Positions 8,644 through 17,550 of a stretch of 47,376 nt of DNA are shown here, piece after piece (within the stretch, counting starts at the first letter, position 1; each line of letters starts with the position of its first letter). The notes beneath the pieces were generated by a model. That model ran no database searches. It was not told where the DNA came from and was given only the letters and a program-made list of their open reading frames with translations. The stretch lies in the NCBI GenBank assembly GCA_029782095.1, contig JAKOVL010000225.1, positions 1 to 47,376 of the forward strand. Direction: 5' to 3'. The translations under genes and the position numbers were made by a program. The stretch is from Bacillota bacterium. GTDB lineage: Bacteria > Bacillota > Dethiobacteria > DTU022.

Positions 8644-9648
8644 ATGGAATACCGTTTTTTAGGGAAGACAGGCTTGAAAGTATCCGCCATCGGCTTCGGC
8701 GGCATACCCATTCAAAGGACGGGGATGGAGGAGGCCGTCGATACCATCCGGCAGGCTTTGGAACTGGGCATCAACTTTTTTGACACCGCCCGGGGCTACT
8801 CGGACAGCGAGAAAAAGATCGGCCTGGCCTTGAAGGGTCGGAGAAGCCAGGTTATCCTGGCCACCAAGTCCATGGCGCGGAACAAGTCGGCGCTAAAACA
8901 AGAGCTGGAGCAAAGCCTGCGGGACCTGCGCACCGATTATATCGACCTTTACCAGCTCCACAACTTGCGCAGCCGGGAAGCGCTGGAGAAGGTTTTCGGG
9001 CCGGAAGGCGCCCTGGAAGGGCTGGAGGAAGCCCGGCGGGAGGGGAAGGTTCGCTACATCGGCATTACCGGCCATATTCCGGCCCTGCTGGCGGAAGCCC
9101 TTCGCCGCCGCCCCTTTGATACCGTGCAATTTCCCTTCAACGCCGTGGAACTGGAGGCGGAAGAGGAACTGCTCCCCCTGGCGCAGGAGATGGGGGTGGG
9201 GACTATCGCCATGAAGCCCCTGGCGGGAGGGGTGCTCACTTCCCGGAGGGCGGCCCTCAAGTTCCTTCTGCGGAAGCCCCTTTCTACCGTAATCCCGGGG
9301 ATGCAGAGCCGGGAGGAAGTGCTGGAAAACGTTGGCCTGATGGGGGAGGAATTAACTCCCCGGGAGGAGGAAGAGCTGTGGGCCGAAGTTAAAAGCCTGG
9401 GGAACCGATTTTGCCGGCGGTGCGAGTATTGCCGGCCCTGCCCCCAGGGGATCGACATTACCTTCAACCTGCTGATGCTGGGCTATGCCAAGCATTACGG
9501 GCTGCTGGAGTGGGCCACCGACAGGTACCATAGCCAGAAAATCAAGGCGGACGCCTGCGTGGAATGCGGTGAATGCGAAGAGAAATGTCCCTATGATCTA
9601 CCCATCCGCGACCTGCTGAAGGAATGCCGCTTGCTTTTGGGGGGGTAA
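8644..9648 (+). CDS. aldo/keto reductase with C-terminal ferredoxin-like iron-sulfur domain
   Basis: Residues 1-245 form an aldo/keto reductase TIM barrel, with Asp47 (NFFDTARGY), Tyr52, a Lys near 75 (ATKS) and a His near 109 (YQLHNL) as the expected tetrad. The C-terminal part carries CRRCEYCRPCPQGI and CVECGECEEKCPYDLPI, cysteine patterns of two [4Fe-4S] clusters. This architecture is widespread in anaerobes and suggests electron exchange with ferredoxin-like partners rather than NADPH alone. It lies 46 bases before the sugar symporter gene, so they are probably co-transcribed. Substrate unknown. Confidence 0.9.
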   Translation: MEYRFLGKTGLKVSAIGFGGIPIQRTGMEEAVDTIRQALELGINFFDTARGYSDSEKKIGLALKGRRSQVILATKSMARNKSALKQELEQSLRDLRTDYIDLYQLHNLRSREALEKVFGPEGALEGLEEARREGKVRYIGITGHIPALLAEALRRRPFDTVQFPFNAVELEAEEELLPLAQEMGVGTIAMKPLAGGVLTSRRAALKFLLRKPLSTVIPGMQSREEVLENVGLMGEELTPREEEELWAEVKSLGNRFCRRCEYCRPCPQGIDITFNLLMLGYAKHYGLLEWATDRYHSQKIKADACVECGECEEKCPYDLPIRDLLKECRLLLGG

Positions 9649-9694
9649 ACGGCTCCTTTTTAAGGCCGGTTGCAGGGAAGCCCGGAGGTGCTGG

Positions 9695-11188
9695 ATGGAG
9701 AATGCAGTAAAGACCTATAGCAGGAAAGAGAGAAACTACTACTTGATCGGCTTGACGGGACAAAACATTATCTACAATGTCGTCGGCGTAGGCCTGGCCC
9801 TGTATTATACCGAGGCCCTCTATGTGCCGCCGGCCATAGTGGCGGTCCTGATGCTGGTGGCCAGGGTTTGGGATGCCTGCAACGATTTTATCATGGGCCT
9901 AATCGTTGACCGGACCAGGTCCCGGTGGGGGAAGTGCAGGCCCTATCTCATGGTTGCTCCTGCACTAGTTTTCCTTGCCACGGTGGGGGCTTTTTCATCG
10001 ACGGTTAATTATAACCAAAACCCGACTTTGACGGTGATCTTTATCTACGTAACTTATATCCTATGGGGTATGATTTATACTGTGGGGGATATCCCCCTCT
10101 GGGGCATCACGGCGCTAATGACGGAAAGCGAAAAAGACCGGACTAAACTGCTCTCCCTGGCCCGGGTTGCCGGCGCCGTGGGCAGTGCCATACCTATCCT
10201 GGTCTATGTTACCGTGGTCGGACTGTTTAAAAACACGGGAAACACCTTTATCTTTCCCACTACCGGGGCATACGGCTATTTTATGGCCACCCTGGTTTTT
10301 GCCGTTATCGGGTGTGCCATGTTTCAACTGGTGGGTCCTAACGTAACGGAGAAGATTCCGCCTACTTACAAGGAATCGAATGTGCTTAAGCAATTTGCTT
10401 TATTAGGGAAAAATAAACCCTACATCCAGATAATGCTCTCCGGCATTTTAAGCAGTACCAAAATGATGATCGCCAGCTGCTCCAACTATCTGATCTTGTG
10501 GTATTATGCCAACGGCAATGAAGCCGGTACCATGTTTTATTTTGCCGTTATCGGCGGCGGTTTTTTCGTGGGCAACCTGGTGGCCATGTATTTCACTCCT
10601 GCTTTATTGAATGTTTTCACCAAGAAGAATTTGTACAACTGGTCCCACTTGCTTAGTGTCATCCCTTACGCAGTGCTCTTTCTCTTATTCCTGTTCAAAC
10701 TGGATACCATTTTAATCGTAACTATTTTAATTTTCCTGGTGGGCGTCCTGCAAGGCTTCCCCATTGTATTGCAGGTATCCATGATTGCCGATACGGTGGA
10801 TTACCTGGAGTGGAAAACGGGAGAGAAGGCGGACGGCCTCTGCTTCGCGGGATTGACCTTTCTGGCCAAATTACAAGCAGCGGTGGCTTATTACGGGGCC
10901 CTGATGGTGTTAAGCTTTGTTGGCTACAACGCCGAGGCCATGCAGCAATATGTGGCCGCAGGAGGCATCGCCCGGGAGGGCTTCCCGGAGGTCATGATTG
11001 CCCTGTTTGCCATTGTCACCGTCCTGCCGGCCATCGGCTCCGTTCTGGGGGTAATTCCCACGTGGAGGTACAGTCTCAGCAAGGGAAAACATGCCCAGAT
11101 CTTGGCGGAGCTCAACAGGAGAAGAAGGGAAAGAGAGCCGGCCCAGGCGGCTTCCGGCAAAAGCTTAAAGGAGATGGGTGCCCAGTAG
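9695..11188 (+). CDS. GPH-family sugar:cation symporter (MFS superfamily)
   Basis: A 497-residue protein with about 12 transmembrane helices. The loop VDRTRSRWGKCRPYL is the signature of glycoside-pentoside-hexuronide:cation symporters (MelB/XynB/UidB type). GGRPWGK-like elements and the central domain are of normal length. The ATG follows GGAGG by seven bases. It lies between an aldo/keto reductase and a mutarotase gene, which supports sugar or glycoside uptake. The particular sugar is not readable. Confidence 0.9.
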   Translation: MENAVKTYSRKERNYYLIGLTGQNIIYNVVGVGLALYYTEALYVPPAIVAVLMLVARVWDACNDFIMGLIVDRTRSRWGKCRPYLMVAPALVFLATVGAFSSTVNYNQNPTLTVIFIYVTYILWGMIYTVGDIPLWGITALMTESEKDRTKLLSLARVAGAVGSAIPILVYVTVVGLFKNTGNTFIFPTTGAYGYFMATLVFAVIGCAMFQLVGPNVTEKIPPTYKESNVLKQFALLGKNKPYIQIMLSGILSSTKMMIASCSNYLILWYYANGNEAGTMFYFAVIGGGFFVGNLVAMYFTPALLNVFTKKNLYNWSHLLSVIPYAVLFLLFLFKLDTILIVTILIFLVGVLQGFPIVLQVSMIADTVDYLEWKTGEKADGLCFAGLTFLAKLQAAVAYYGALMVLSFVGYNAEAMQQYVAAGGIAREGFPEVMIALFAIVTVLPAIGSVLGVIPTWRYSLSKGKHAQILAELNRRRREREPAQAASGKSLKEMGAQ

Positions 11189-11689
11189 GCGGCTGGCGCC
11201 CGGGAGGCGGGCTGCCTGTTCCCAAGATCCACCTCATCATCAACATATTGACTGCCCCGCAGTTTTTACGGCTCTGCATTTGCCCGCTGGAATAGGTGCC
11301 CGCCGGCAATATAACCTCCTTCCTGGATCCCGCTTTCCTTTGCCGCAGCCCTTCCGCGCGGGCTTCCCGGAAGGGGCTGTGGACGGCAGGAGGACTCAGG
11401 TTTCTCTGACCGGTTATGCCGGGCCGGGGAGGATATGGAGAAAGCAAAGGAGGCCGGCTTTCACCAGCACCCGGCCAAACCTCCCGGCAGTATTTGGATC
11501 GGAAGTTGAAGAAGATAGGCCGGCTTTCACCAACACCCGGCCAAACCCGCTGCCCTGGAGTAAATAAGAGAGATCTTGAAGCAGTGCATCTAAAGCTTCC
11601 GGATTTATTACATTTTTAAACTCTTGGAAAGACCAAATTAAAAGCTCAGGTTTTTTGCAAATCAACTGGCGGGAAAGGGATGGCAAACA
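11189..11689. other. intergenic region with two near-identical 30-bp hairpin repeats
   Basis: No gene supported. It holds the two 30-bp repeats listed separately and some GC-rich sequence after the symporter stop. No clear promoter was found. Confidence 0.5.
11451..11546. repeat. 30-bp direct repeat pair with internal dyad symmetry
   Basis: Copies at 11451-11480 and 11517-11546 differ at one base. Both read AGGCCGGCTTTCACCA, then GCACCCGGCCAAAC or ACACCCGGCCAAAC. Inside each copy GGCCGG pairs with CCGGCC. They lie 66 bases apart upstream of the mutarotase, so they could be regulator sites or RNA hairpins. Confidence 0.6.
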
Positions 11690-12735
11690 ATGAAGCTTTA
11701 TTCGACAAGCCGGGGCACTATTGAAGGCAAGGCCTTGATACCCTGGAAAACGACGGCGGGATCAGGGTGTCCGTTCTCAACCTGGGCGGCGTTATCACCG
11801 GCATATTTGCTCCGGACCGGAAGGGGAAGTATCAAAATATAATCCTGGGCTATGCCGACATTAATGACTACCTGGAAAACGAAGCTTACTACGGCGCGGT
11901 AATTGGTCGCTTTGCCGGAAGAATATACGGCGGCGCCATTGAGCTGGACCGCCGGGTCTACGAGCTGGAGAGAAACAACCTGGGAGTGAACACCCTCCAT
12001 GGCGGCCCCTGCGGATGGCACAGCAAGCTCTGGGAGGTCCGCCCTTTTGAAGGGGAGAAAGAGGTGGGCCTGGTCCTGGAGTGCACTTCCGCCGACGGCG
12101 AAGCCGGCTTCCCGGGAGAAGTGAAGGCGACCGTCAAGTATATCCTGAACAACAGCAACGAGCTTTACTTTGTCGTTGCCGCGGAAACGGATAAAACCAC
12201 CGTGGTTAATGTGGCCAATCATACCTACTTCAATCTCAGCGGAGACCTGGAGAGAAACATCCTGAAGCACAAGTTGAAGATCGAAGCGGATCAATTCCTG
12301 GAGTTGTCCAGCTTCTTCGTTCCTACCGGAAAAGCCCTGACGGTAAAGGAAACCCCCTTTGATTTCCGGGCGGCCAAGGAGATCGGCCAAGACCTGGAGG
12401 CCGACCATCCCCAGCTTAAAGCGGCGGGCGGCTACGATCACCCCTTTCTCTTTGGCCGCGAAACGGGACGGATGGAGCTAATGGATGAGCGGTCGGGCCG
12501 GGGGCTGACCGTGACCACGAACAACCCTTGCGTGGTGCTCTATACCACCAACTTTCCTGTGGCCAGGAAGCTTTATAACGGTCGATTACCGGAGAAGAGG
12601 ATGGGGATCTGCCTGGAGACCCAGAACCCTCCCATCGGGGTGGGCGGCTGCTTCCGGGAGGGCTCCATCTTGAAGCCCGGCCAGGTTTACCGCCGCTGGA
12701 CCAGGTACAAGTTCCACACCGGGAGCCCCGGCTGA
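11690..12735 (+). CDS. galM: aldose 1-epimerase (mutarotase) with an apparent 5' frameshift
   Basis: Interconverts alpha and beta anomers of aldoses. Family motifs are GRFAGRI, NTLHGG, NHTYFNLSG (catalytic His region) and LCLETQ-like CLETQNPP near the C-terminus (catalytic Glu). The well-placed ATG at 11690 (AAAGGGA nine bases upstream) encodes MKLYSTSRGTIEGKAL, as expected, but then loses frame near 11735-11740. The rest continues in another frame as TLENDGGIRVSVLNLGG. Adding one base would give a full-length protein of about 348 residues. Without it, translation would have to begin at the GTG at 11767, giving 322 residues. Probably belongs with the symporter and reductase. Confidence 0.8.
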
Positions 12736-13167
12736 AAGCGGCGCTGCCTTTGGTTCCCTCGGGGAGCTTCTCCTGTCCGGTTCCATGCCGGCGCTGCCGG
12801 CCAAAAGGGCGGCGGCTCCCTTCACCGCCGGCCGCCCCGGGCCTCAATCCCCGGGCTTTGAAGCCGGGAGGCCGGCCTCAGGCCGCCAGGGGGGCCACTG
12901 CCGTGGCGGTACTTCAACGGCGCCGGATCGAGGCAAAAGGCCGGCTCCCAAGGCCGGCCGGGCCGGAAGTTGCCTCCGCCGGCGCGATGCGGAGCCGTGC
13001 AAAAGTACGCTTCGAATAGCCTGGAAGAGCCCGATGGATGCAAAAGCCGCCTTTAAAAACTGGAGCGAAGCAAAAAGCCGGCTCCTGGGAGCCGGAACGA
13101 TGCCCAAAAGGGGTCTTTAAAGAACCGGCGCCATGTTTTAGGCCGGTTTCCCGGAGCCGGATCATTG

Positions 13168-13199
13168 AAAAAGGCCGGCGGTTGGAAGCCGGCCTTTTT
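13168..13199. terminator. bidirectional rho-independent terminator
   Basis: AAAAAGGCCGGC and AGCCGGCCTTTTT flank a short loop, so either strand yields a stem followed by a U-tract. It lies between the convergent mutarotase and dehydrogenase genes. Confidence 0.75.
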
Positions 13200-13214
13200 G
13201 GATCCATCGCGGGG

Positions 13215-13237
13215 GCAGGCCCTGCTCTTGGGCCTGC
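13215..13237 (-). terminator. stem-loop immediately after the dehydrogenase stop
   Basis: GCAGGCCC and GGGCCTGC pair around a 7-base loop a few bases beyond the minus-strand stop. Confidence 0.5.
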
Positions 13238-13240
13238 TTT

Positions 13241-14131
13241 CTAAACCATGTGTTTGATGACTTCCTCCCGGGAAAAGGGGAGCAGGTCAATGGGGGGGAT
13301 CTCCCCTAAAACGTAGCTTCCCGGGGCCAGCCGCATGGAGGCGCGGGCGGCGGCGACCATAATCTGCGCCGTGGCCGCAGGGTTGTTCAGCTTCATCTTA
13401 AAGGTAAGCCGTTGATTCTGGGCTTCGCCGGAGCTGCCCAGGCGTTCAATCCGGACGCCGTGGCCCATGACCTTGAGCCCGCTCACATCGTCAACCTGCT
13501 GCACCCGGGTCTGATCATGCACAAAATAGGGGTCCTCCTGGATTTTTCGGGCGACCTCGGCAAAATCGGCCCCTTCCTCCAGTTCCACATAGACATCCCG
13601 CCGGTGCTGGCCAAAGCCCACGGGGATGGTGATGGAGACGGCATCTTTAACCCCGGGTATTGATTTTGCGGCCACGCTGTGCCCCATGCTCATTCCCGGT
13701 CCAAAATTGGTGTAGGTGATGCCGCCCGGGGCGATGACTGCAAGGAGCATCCGGATGACGGAATCGGTGCCCGGATCCCAGCCGGTCCCAATTACGGCCA
13801 CCCGCCCGCTCTTCCGGGCCTCCCGGTCCAGGTTCTCCCGAAGGGCCAGCATAGGCTCCCCATGCAGGTCAAAACTGTCCACGGTATTAATGCCCTTCTG
13901 CAGGTAGAGAGGGGCGACAAGGGGCACCTGCCGGGAAGGTACGGCCAGGATGGCCGCATCCACCGGCCCCAGCTCTTCTACCCGGGTGGCCACGGGCCAG
14001 GGAGCGCCGCTCTCCTTAACCTCCCTCCTGACCACACCGGCCAACTCCAGGTCAGGGGCACGGTTGATGCATTTCACCGCCTCCCGGCCCACATTGCCGT
14101 AGCCGACGACACATACCTTGATCTTTTTCAT
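13241..14131 (-). CDS. ddh: diaminopimelate dehydrogenase family NAD(P)-dependent oxidoreductase
   Basis: A 296-residue Rossmann enzyme. KVCVVGYGNVGREAV is the dinucleotide-binding turn. VIGTGWDPGTDSVIRML, FGPGMSMGHSVAAKSIPGVK and HDQTRVQQVDDVSGLKVMGH follow meso-diaminopimelate D-dehydrogenases such as C. glutamicum Ddh. These deaminate meso-DAP reversibly to the tetrahydrodipicolinate precursor. The ATG at 14131 was chosen over an upstream extension because GGGGGGA lies just before it and the Rossmann motif starts there. It follows a class III aminotransferase gene on the same strand, so related amino acid substrates, or use in D-amino acid metabolism, are possible. Confidence 0.8.
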   Translation of the reverse strand: MKKIKVCVVGYGNVGREAVKCINRAPDLELAGVVRREVKESGAPWPVATRVEELGPVDAAILAVPSRQVPLVAPLYLQKGINTVDSFDLHGEPMLALRENLDREARKSGRVAVIGTGWDPGTDSVIRMLLAVIAPGGITYTNFGPGMSMGHSVAAKSIPGVKDAVSITIPVGFGQHRRDVYVELEEGADFAEVARKIQEDPYFVHDQTRVQQVDDVSGLKVMGHGVRIERLGSSGEAQNQRLTFKMKLNNPAATAQIMVAAARASMRLAPGSYVLGEIPPIDLLPFSREEVIKHMV

Positions 14132-14262
14132 CTTATCCCCCCGCCTATGCCAGGCTAATATATTCCTATTATGATCTAGATTTTTCCCCCTGGCAAGAGT
14201 TCTTCTCGCGGGAAGAATATGTTCCCGGCGGCGGGGAAGCGGCCGGTCGGCGGGCAGATGGG

Positions 14263-15648
14263 CTAAGCCAGCAGCTCCTCTACGCACTCCCCGATAACCC
14301 GGACGTAGCGGTCCACCTCTTCTTCGCTGGTCAGGGGGGAGACCAGGGCCATGTCGTGGACCGGGGAGAGAAGGATCCCGCGGTTGGCACAGTATACGTG
14401 AATAAGCGCCTCCAGGGGCCCGGTAAGCCCTTCGCTGATCAGGTCAACCTGGTTGTAATCCACGTCTAACAAGGTGTCGATCCCCCGCCGGGGGGGCTCG
14501 GGCAGGAAGCGGAACTCCACCCGGCAGCCGATGCGAGCCACATACCAGGGCAGCTGGTGTTCCTTGATGATGGCGGCGATTCCTTCTTCCATCTTCCGGG
14601 CCAGGGGGATCATGCGGGCGAAAGCTTCTTCCGTTAGGAGATGCTTCAAGGTGGCCTTAATGGCGGCCACGGCCGGGGCGTTCCCGGAGAGGGTCCCCCC
14701 GAAGCCGAAGAAGTTGTGCCAGGGCACCCTGCGAGCGAGCATCTCCCCGATCTCCCGGGAGAAGCCCACCACCGCCGCCGGATAACCCCCGGCAATGGGT
14801 TTGCCCAGGACGAAGATATCGGGCTCCAGTTTCAGTTCGCCGGTCATCCCCGCCGGCCCGCCGCAGATGGTGTGGGTCTCGTCGATGAGGAGCAGGGTGC
14901 CGTATTGGCGGGTAAGACGGCGCAAAGCTTCGTGGAAGCCCGGCTCCGGGTGGATAATCCCTACGTTGGTCATTACCGGCTCGGTGATGACGCAGGCCAC
15001 ATCCCGGGGAGCCAGGGCTTTTTCCAGGGCTTCGATATCGTTGAATTCGACAATGCGGGTCATTTGGGAGGGATCCTTGACCAGCGGCCCCATCAGCCCC
15101 GGCATGTTCATCAAGTGGCCAAAGAAGTCCACCACCAGGGTTTCATCGACGCTGCCGTGGTAAGAAGCGTTGAAGGCCAGGATCAACTGTCGGCCGGTGA
15201 ATTCCCGGGCGACTTTGAGCGCCATCCGGTTGGCATCGGAGGTGGTCATCAATACCTGCCAGCAGGGCAGCCCGAAGCGCCGGGAAAGCTCTTCCCCGAC
15301 CTCGATGCAGTCTTCCGTGGGCAGCATCGTGGTCATTCCCCGATTCATCTGCTGGGTGAGGGGGCCGATTACCTCCGGCGGGGCATGCCCGAAGAGGGCT
15401 CCCGTATCACCCAGACAGAGGTCCAGGTAGCGGTGCCCGTCCACGTCGGTAAGGTAGGCACCCTTGGCTTCGCGGACAAAAATGGGAAAGCCCCCCGGCC
15501 AGATCCTCATCCAGCTCATGGGAACGCCTCCTACACAACAGCGCTGCGCCTTCTCGTAAAGGGCCTTGGATTTCGGCCGTGCTTCGGCATAGCGCTTCTC
15601 TTCCCGAGCCAGAAGCTCTTTTACCTTTTCCAGGGTAATAGGGGACAT
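14263..15648 (-). CDS. class III (fold type I) PLP-dependent aminotransferase
   Basis: About 461 residues, similar to glutamate-1-semialdehyde aminomutase and acetylornithine-type aminotransferases. LLIDETHTICGGPAGMTGE holds the Asp that binds the PLP ring nitrogen, and FVLGKPIAGGYPAA holds the Schiff-base Lys. NASYHGSVDE is the substrate-side loop. The ATG at 15648 lies about seven bases after GAGGTGA; the upstream GTG at 15657 overlaps that site. It precedes the DapDH-like gene by about 130 bases. A true hemL role is unlikely without other haem genes nearby; an amino acid or diamine transaminase is more likely. Confidence 0.8.
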   Translation of the reverse strand: MSPITLEKVKELLAREEKRYAEARPKSKALYEKAQRCCVGGVPMSWMRIWPGGFPIFVREAKGAYLTDVDGHRYLDLCLGDTGALFGHAPPEVIGPLTQQMNRGMTTMLPTEDCIEVGEELSRRFGLPCWQVLMTTSDANRMALKVAREFTGRQLILAFNASYHGSVDETLVVDFFGHLMNMPGLMGPLVKDPSQMTRIVEFNDIEALEKALAPRDVACVITEPVMTNVGIIHPEPGFHEALRRLTRQYGTLLLIDETHTICGGPAGMTGELKLEPDIFVLGKPIAGGYPAAVVGFSREIGEMLARRVPWHNFFGFGGTLSGNAPAVAAIKATLKHLLTEEAFARMIPLARKMEEGIAAIIKEHQLPWYVARIGCRVEFRFLPEPPRRGIDTLLDVDYNQVDLISEGLTGPLEALIHVYCANRGILLSPVHDMALVSPLTSEEEVDRYVRVIGECVEELLA

Positions 15649-16172
15649 AAAAATCACCTCTTAATTTTATTTTATCAGTGTATTTTTATATTCTTCCTAC
15701 AATTGCCAAAACCCTTTTGCCTTCCTGTTATACCGGCTGCCCGGCGAAGATAAGGTCGAGCTTCCATTTTTTGCGCCAGAATTATGCTCTCCCGGGGCTT
15801 AAATCGTTGTTTTCCAATCTTTTGGCCGCTTTATTGGGTAACTCTGAGGGGTTTACGGAAAAATTGGGAGGCGGCGACAGGTTGACAAGTTCTAAGGAGC
15901 GTAATATACTTTAGCTAAGTAATATTATCATTACAGGATGACAGGATTTTGGGGAAACAAGATTACAAAGCTTTGCTTTAAAAAAGCAGGACGAAAGGGA
16001 GTATTGTTTTTGTAAATCAAAATTTTCAGAAAAGGAGGGGTTTTGCTACTAATAAAAAGACTTGCATGAGGGGGGTGGTTAACAGAGCCGGATAGAAGAA
16101 ACAAATTAAATTGTTGGCTTCTGACGTTATCCCTTGAGTGGGGGCAAAAAAACAAGAAAGGAAAAGGATGAG
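15649..16172. other. divergent intergenic region and leader of the sugar ABC operon
   Basis: No gene supported. It contains the main promoter and operator-like palindrome for the importer operon and a leader of about 260 bases with no recognised riboswitch. Confidence 0.5.
15882..15927 (+). promoter_or_regulatory. promoter and operator-like palindrome of the sugar importer operon
   Basis: TTGACA (15882-15887), a 17-base spacer and TATACT (15905-15910) give a strong sigma-A match. TAATATACTT (15902-15911) and AAGTAATATTA (15917-15927) form an imperfect inverted repeat around TAGCT, overlapping the -10, as expected for a repressor site. Confidence 0.65.
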
Positions 16173-17417
16173 ATGAAGAGAGTACCGTTTTTGCTTGTAA
16201 TGCTGGTCATAGCATTATCATTGGCAGCTTTCTTGTTAGTCGGATGCAGCCAGGACGATCAGCAAGCCACGGGCGAATTCAAGCACGGGAAAACCGTATG
16301 GCTGTTAATGCCCTATACCGGCGAACACTGGTGGACTACGCTGGTGGAATACTTAAAGCAGCCTATTGAAGCCGACGGCTGGAAATTCGAATTCGCTACG
16401 GCTGAAGGATCTGACACCACCCAGTATGAGCAGATTATCACCTACGCGCAGCAGGCCGATATCCTCTTTATCTGCCCGGTAAGCCGCGAAGGGGTCAATG
16501 AGGCCATCCGCATTGCCGAGGAAGAGTACCATTGCCCGGTAGTTGTCTACAAAGACGCCATTACCGGCAAGGCCAGCCTGTGTGCCCAGTACAGCGACTA
16601 CGATGCCGGCTTGGCCCTGGCCAAGGAATGCGTCCAGTGGCTGGAAGAGAAGTACGGCTCCGCGGACGGCAGAACTGTTGTCGCCCTCAACGGGGACCTC
16701 TCCTCTCATGGCTGGAAACTGAGACAGGACGGCTTCCGTTGGATCAAGGAGAACTACCCCAACGTTAACTTCATCGAAGTCACCGGCGGTTTTGAGCCCG
16801 ATGGCTGGGCGGACGCCATTGATGCCGCTCTTGGTGGCGCCGCTGCCAACGTTGACGCCATCCTCTCCGGCAGCGACGGAGCTTACCTCCTGGGAGCCCT
16901 GGAAGCCCTCCAGAAACACGGCAAGCTCTACTATGTCGGCGATCCCAACCACGTATGGGTTGGCTCCATCGACGGCAAGACCTCGACTCTGATGTGGCTC
17001 AGAAATGGGTTAATCGACGTTGTCTACTCGCAAACTCCGGACTCCATCGCCAAGTCTCTCTGGCAAATTGCCAAAGAACACCTCTTGAAGGATCCTTCCT
17101 ACCAGTCCGAACCCTATGAACTGCACAAAGTGCCCATTCCTCTGGAAGTCAAGCAGCCTGAAGGATGCTACTGGGGCGGCACCGACAAAGTTATGGTCGT
17201 GGAAAACATTGCCGATTCCCAGACCCCGACAGGAACCACCCCGGCACCGCGGATTGACCGCAACAATGTGAACACCTGGGAGCTGTGGGGACACAGCAGT
17301 ATCAAGGTGGTCGGCTCTGACCTGGATCCCATCCCCGAATTTGAAGCCAAGGGAACCAGACCGGAGTGGTGCGATCAGTTGATTGCCGAGTACGAGGAAT
17401 GGCTTAAGAAGCAGTAA
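16173..17417 (+). CDS. sugar ABC transporter substrate-binding lipoprotein
   Basis: A 414-residue periplasmic-binding-protein-like lipoprotein of the ribose/galactose/inositol group (Peripla_BP_4). The signal peptide ends LLVGC, making Cys25 the lipidated residue. The fold is visible in TVWLLMPYTGEHWWTTLVEYLK, then ADILFICPVSREGVNEAI and YSDYDAGLALAKECVQWL. The ATG at 16173 was chosen because it starts the signal peptide and follows AAAGGAAAAGG. It is the first gene of the importer operon. The solute is not predictable, but the family binds sugars, polyols or cyclitols. Confidence 0.88.
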   Translation: MKRVPFLLVMLVIALSLAAFLLVGCSQDDQQATGEFKHGKTVWLLMPYTGEHWWTTLVEYLKQPIEADGWKFEFATAEGSDTTQYEQIITYAQQADILFICPVSREGVNEAIRIAEEEYHCPVVVYKDAITGKASLCAQYSDYDAGLALAKECVQWLEEKYGSADGRTVVALNGDLSSHGWKLRQDGFRWIKENYPNVNFIEVTGGFEPDGWADAIDAALGGAAANVDAILSGSDGAYLLGALEALQKHGKLYYVGDPNHVWVGSIDGKTSTLMWLRNGLIDVVYSQTPDSIAKSLWQIAKEHLLKDPSYQSEPYELHKVPIPLEVKQPEGCYWGGTDKVMVVENIADSQTPTGTTPAPRIDRNNVNTWELWGHSSIKVVGSDLDPIPEFEAKGTRPEWCDQLIAEYEEWLKKQ

Positions 17418-17457
17418 GCCGGAACAGCGAGTAGCAGTTAGTAGTTGGATGATAATT

Positions 17458-17497
17458 CTTGCCATAATGTTCCCCTTCGGGGGAGCATTATGGCAAG
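17458..17497 (+). promoter_or_regulatory. 18-bp hairpin with UUCG tetraloop after the binding-protein gene
   Basis: CTTGCCATAATGTTCCCC and GGGGAGCATTATGGCAAG pair around TTCG, with one G-U wobble. No U-tract follows. It sits between the binding-protein and ATPase genes, consistent with RNA stabilisation or partial termination that favours the binding protein. Confidence 0.7.
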
Positions 17498-17550
17498 ATA
17501 AACACCTTTAAGATTAATCATTGATTGCGAACCGGATCGGGGGAATTGAA

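Larger units (their letters stand above)
12736..13240. other. GC-rich intergenic region full of inverted repeats
   Basis: No gene supported despite many short open frames, which come from high GC. The segment repeats GCCGGC words and AAAAAGCCGGCTCC-like blocks with matching complements, forming several potential hairpins. It ends with two terminators between convergent genes. Confidence 0.5.

Noticed and set aside
12736-13240. Several open frames on both strands in the GC-rich gap
   Set aside because: They overlap each other, lack ribosome sites and have low-complexity composition driven by GCCGGC repeats.
14263-15648. Class III aminotransferase as hemL (glutamate-1-semialdehyde aminomutase)
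   Set aside because: No other haem genes nearby and the neighbour is a DapDH-like enzyme; only the family is supported.
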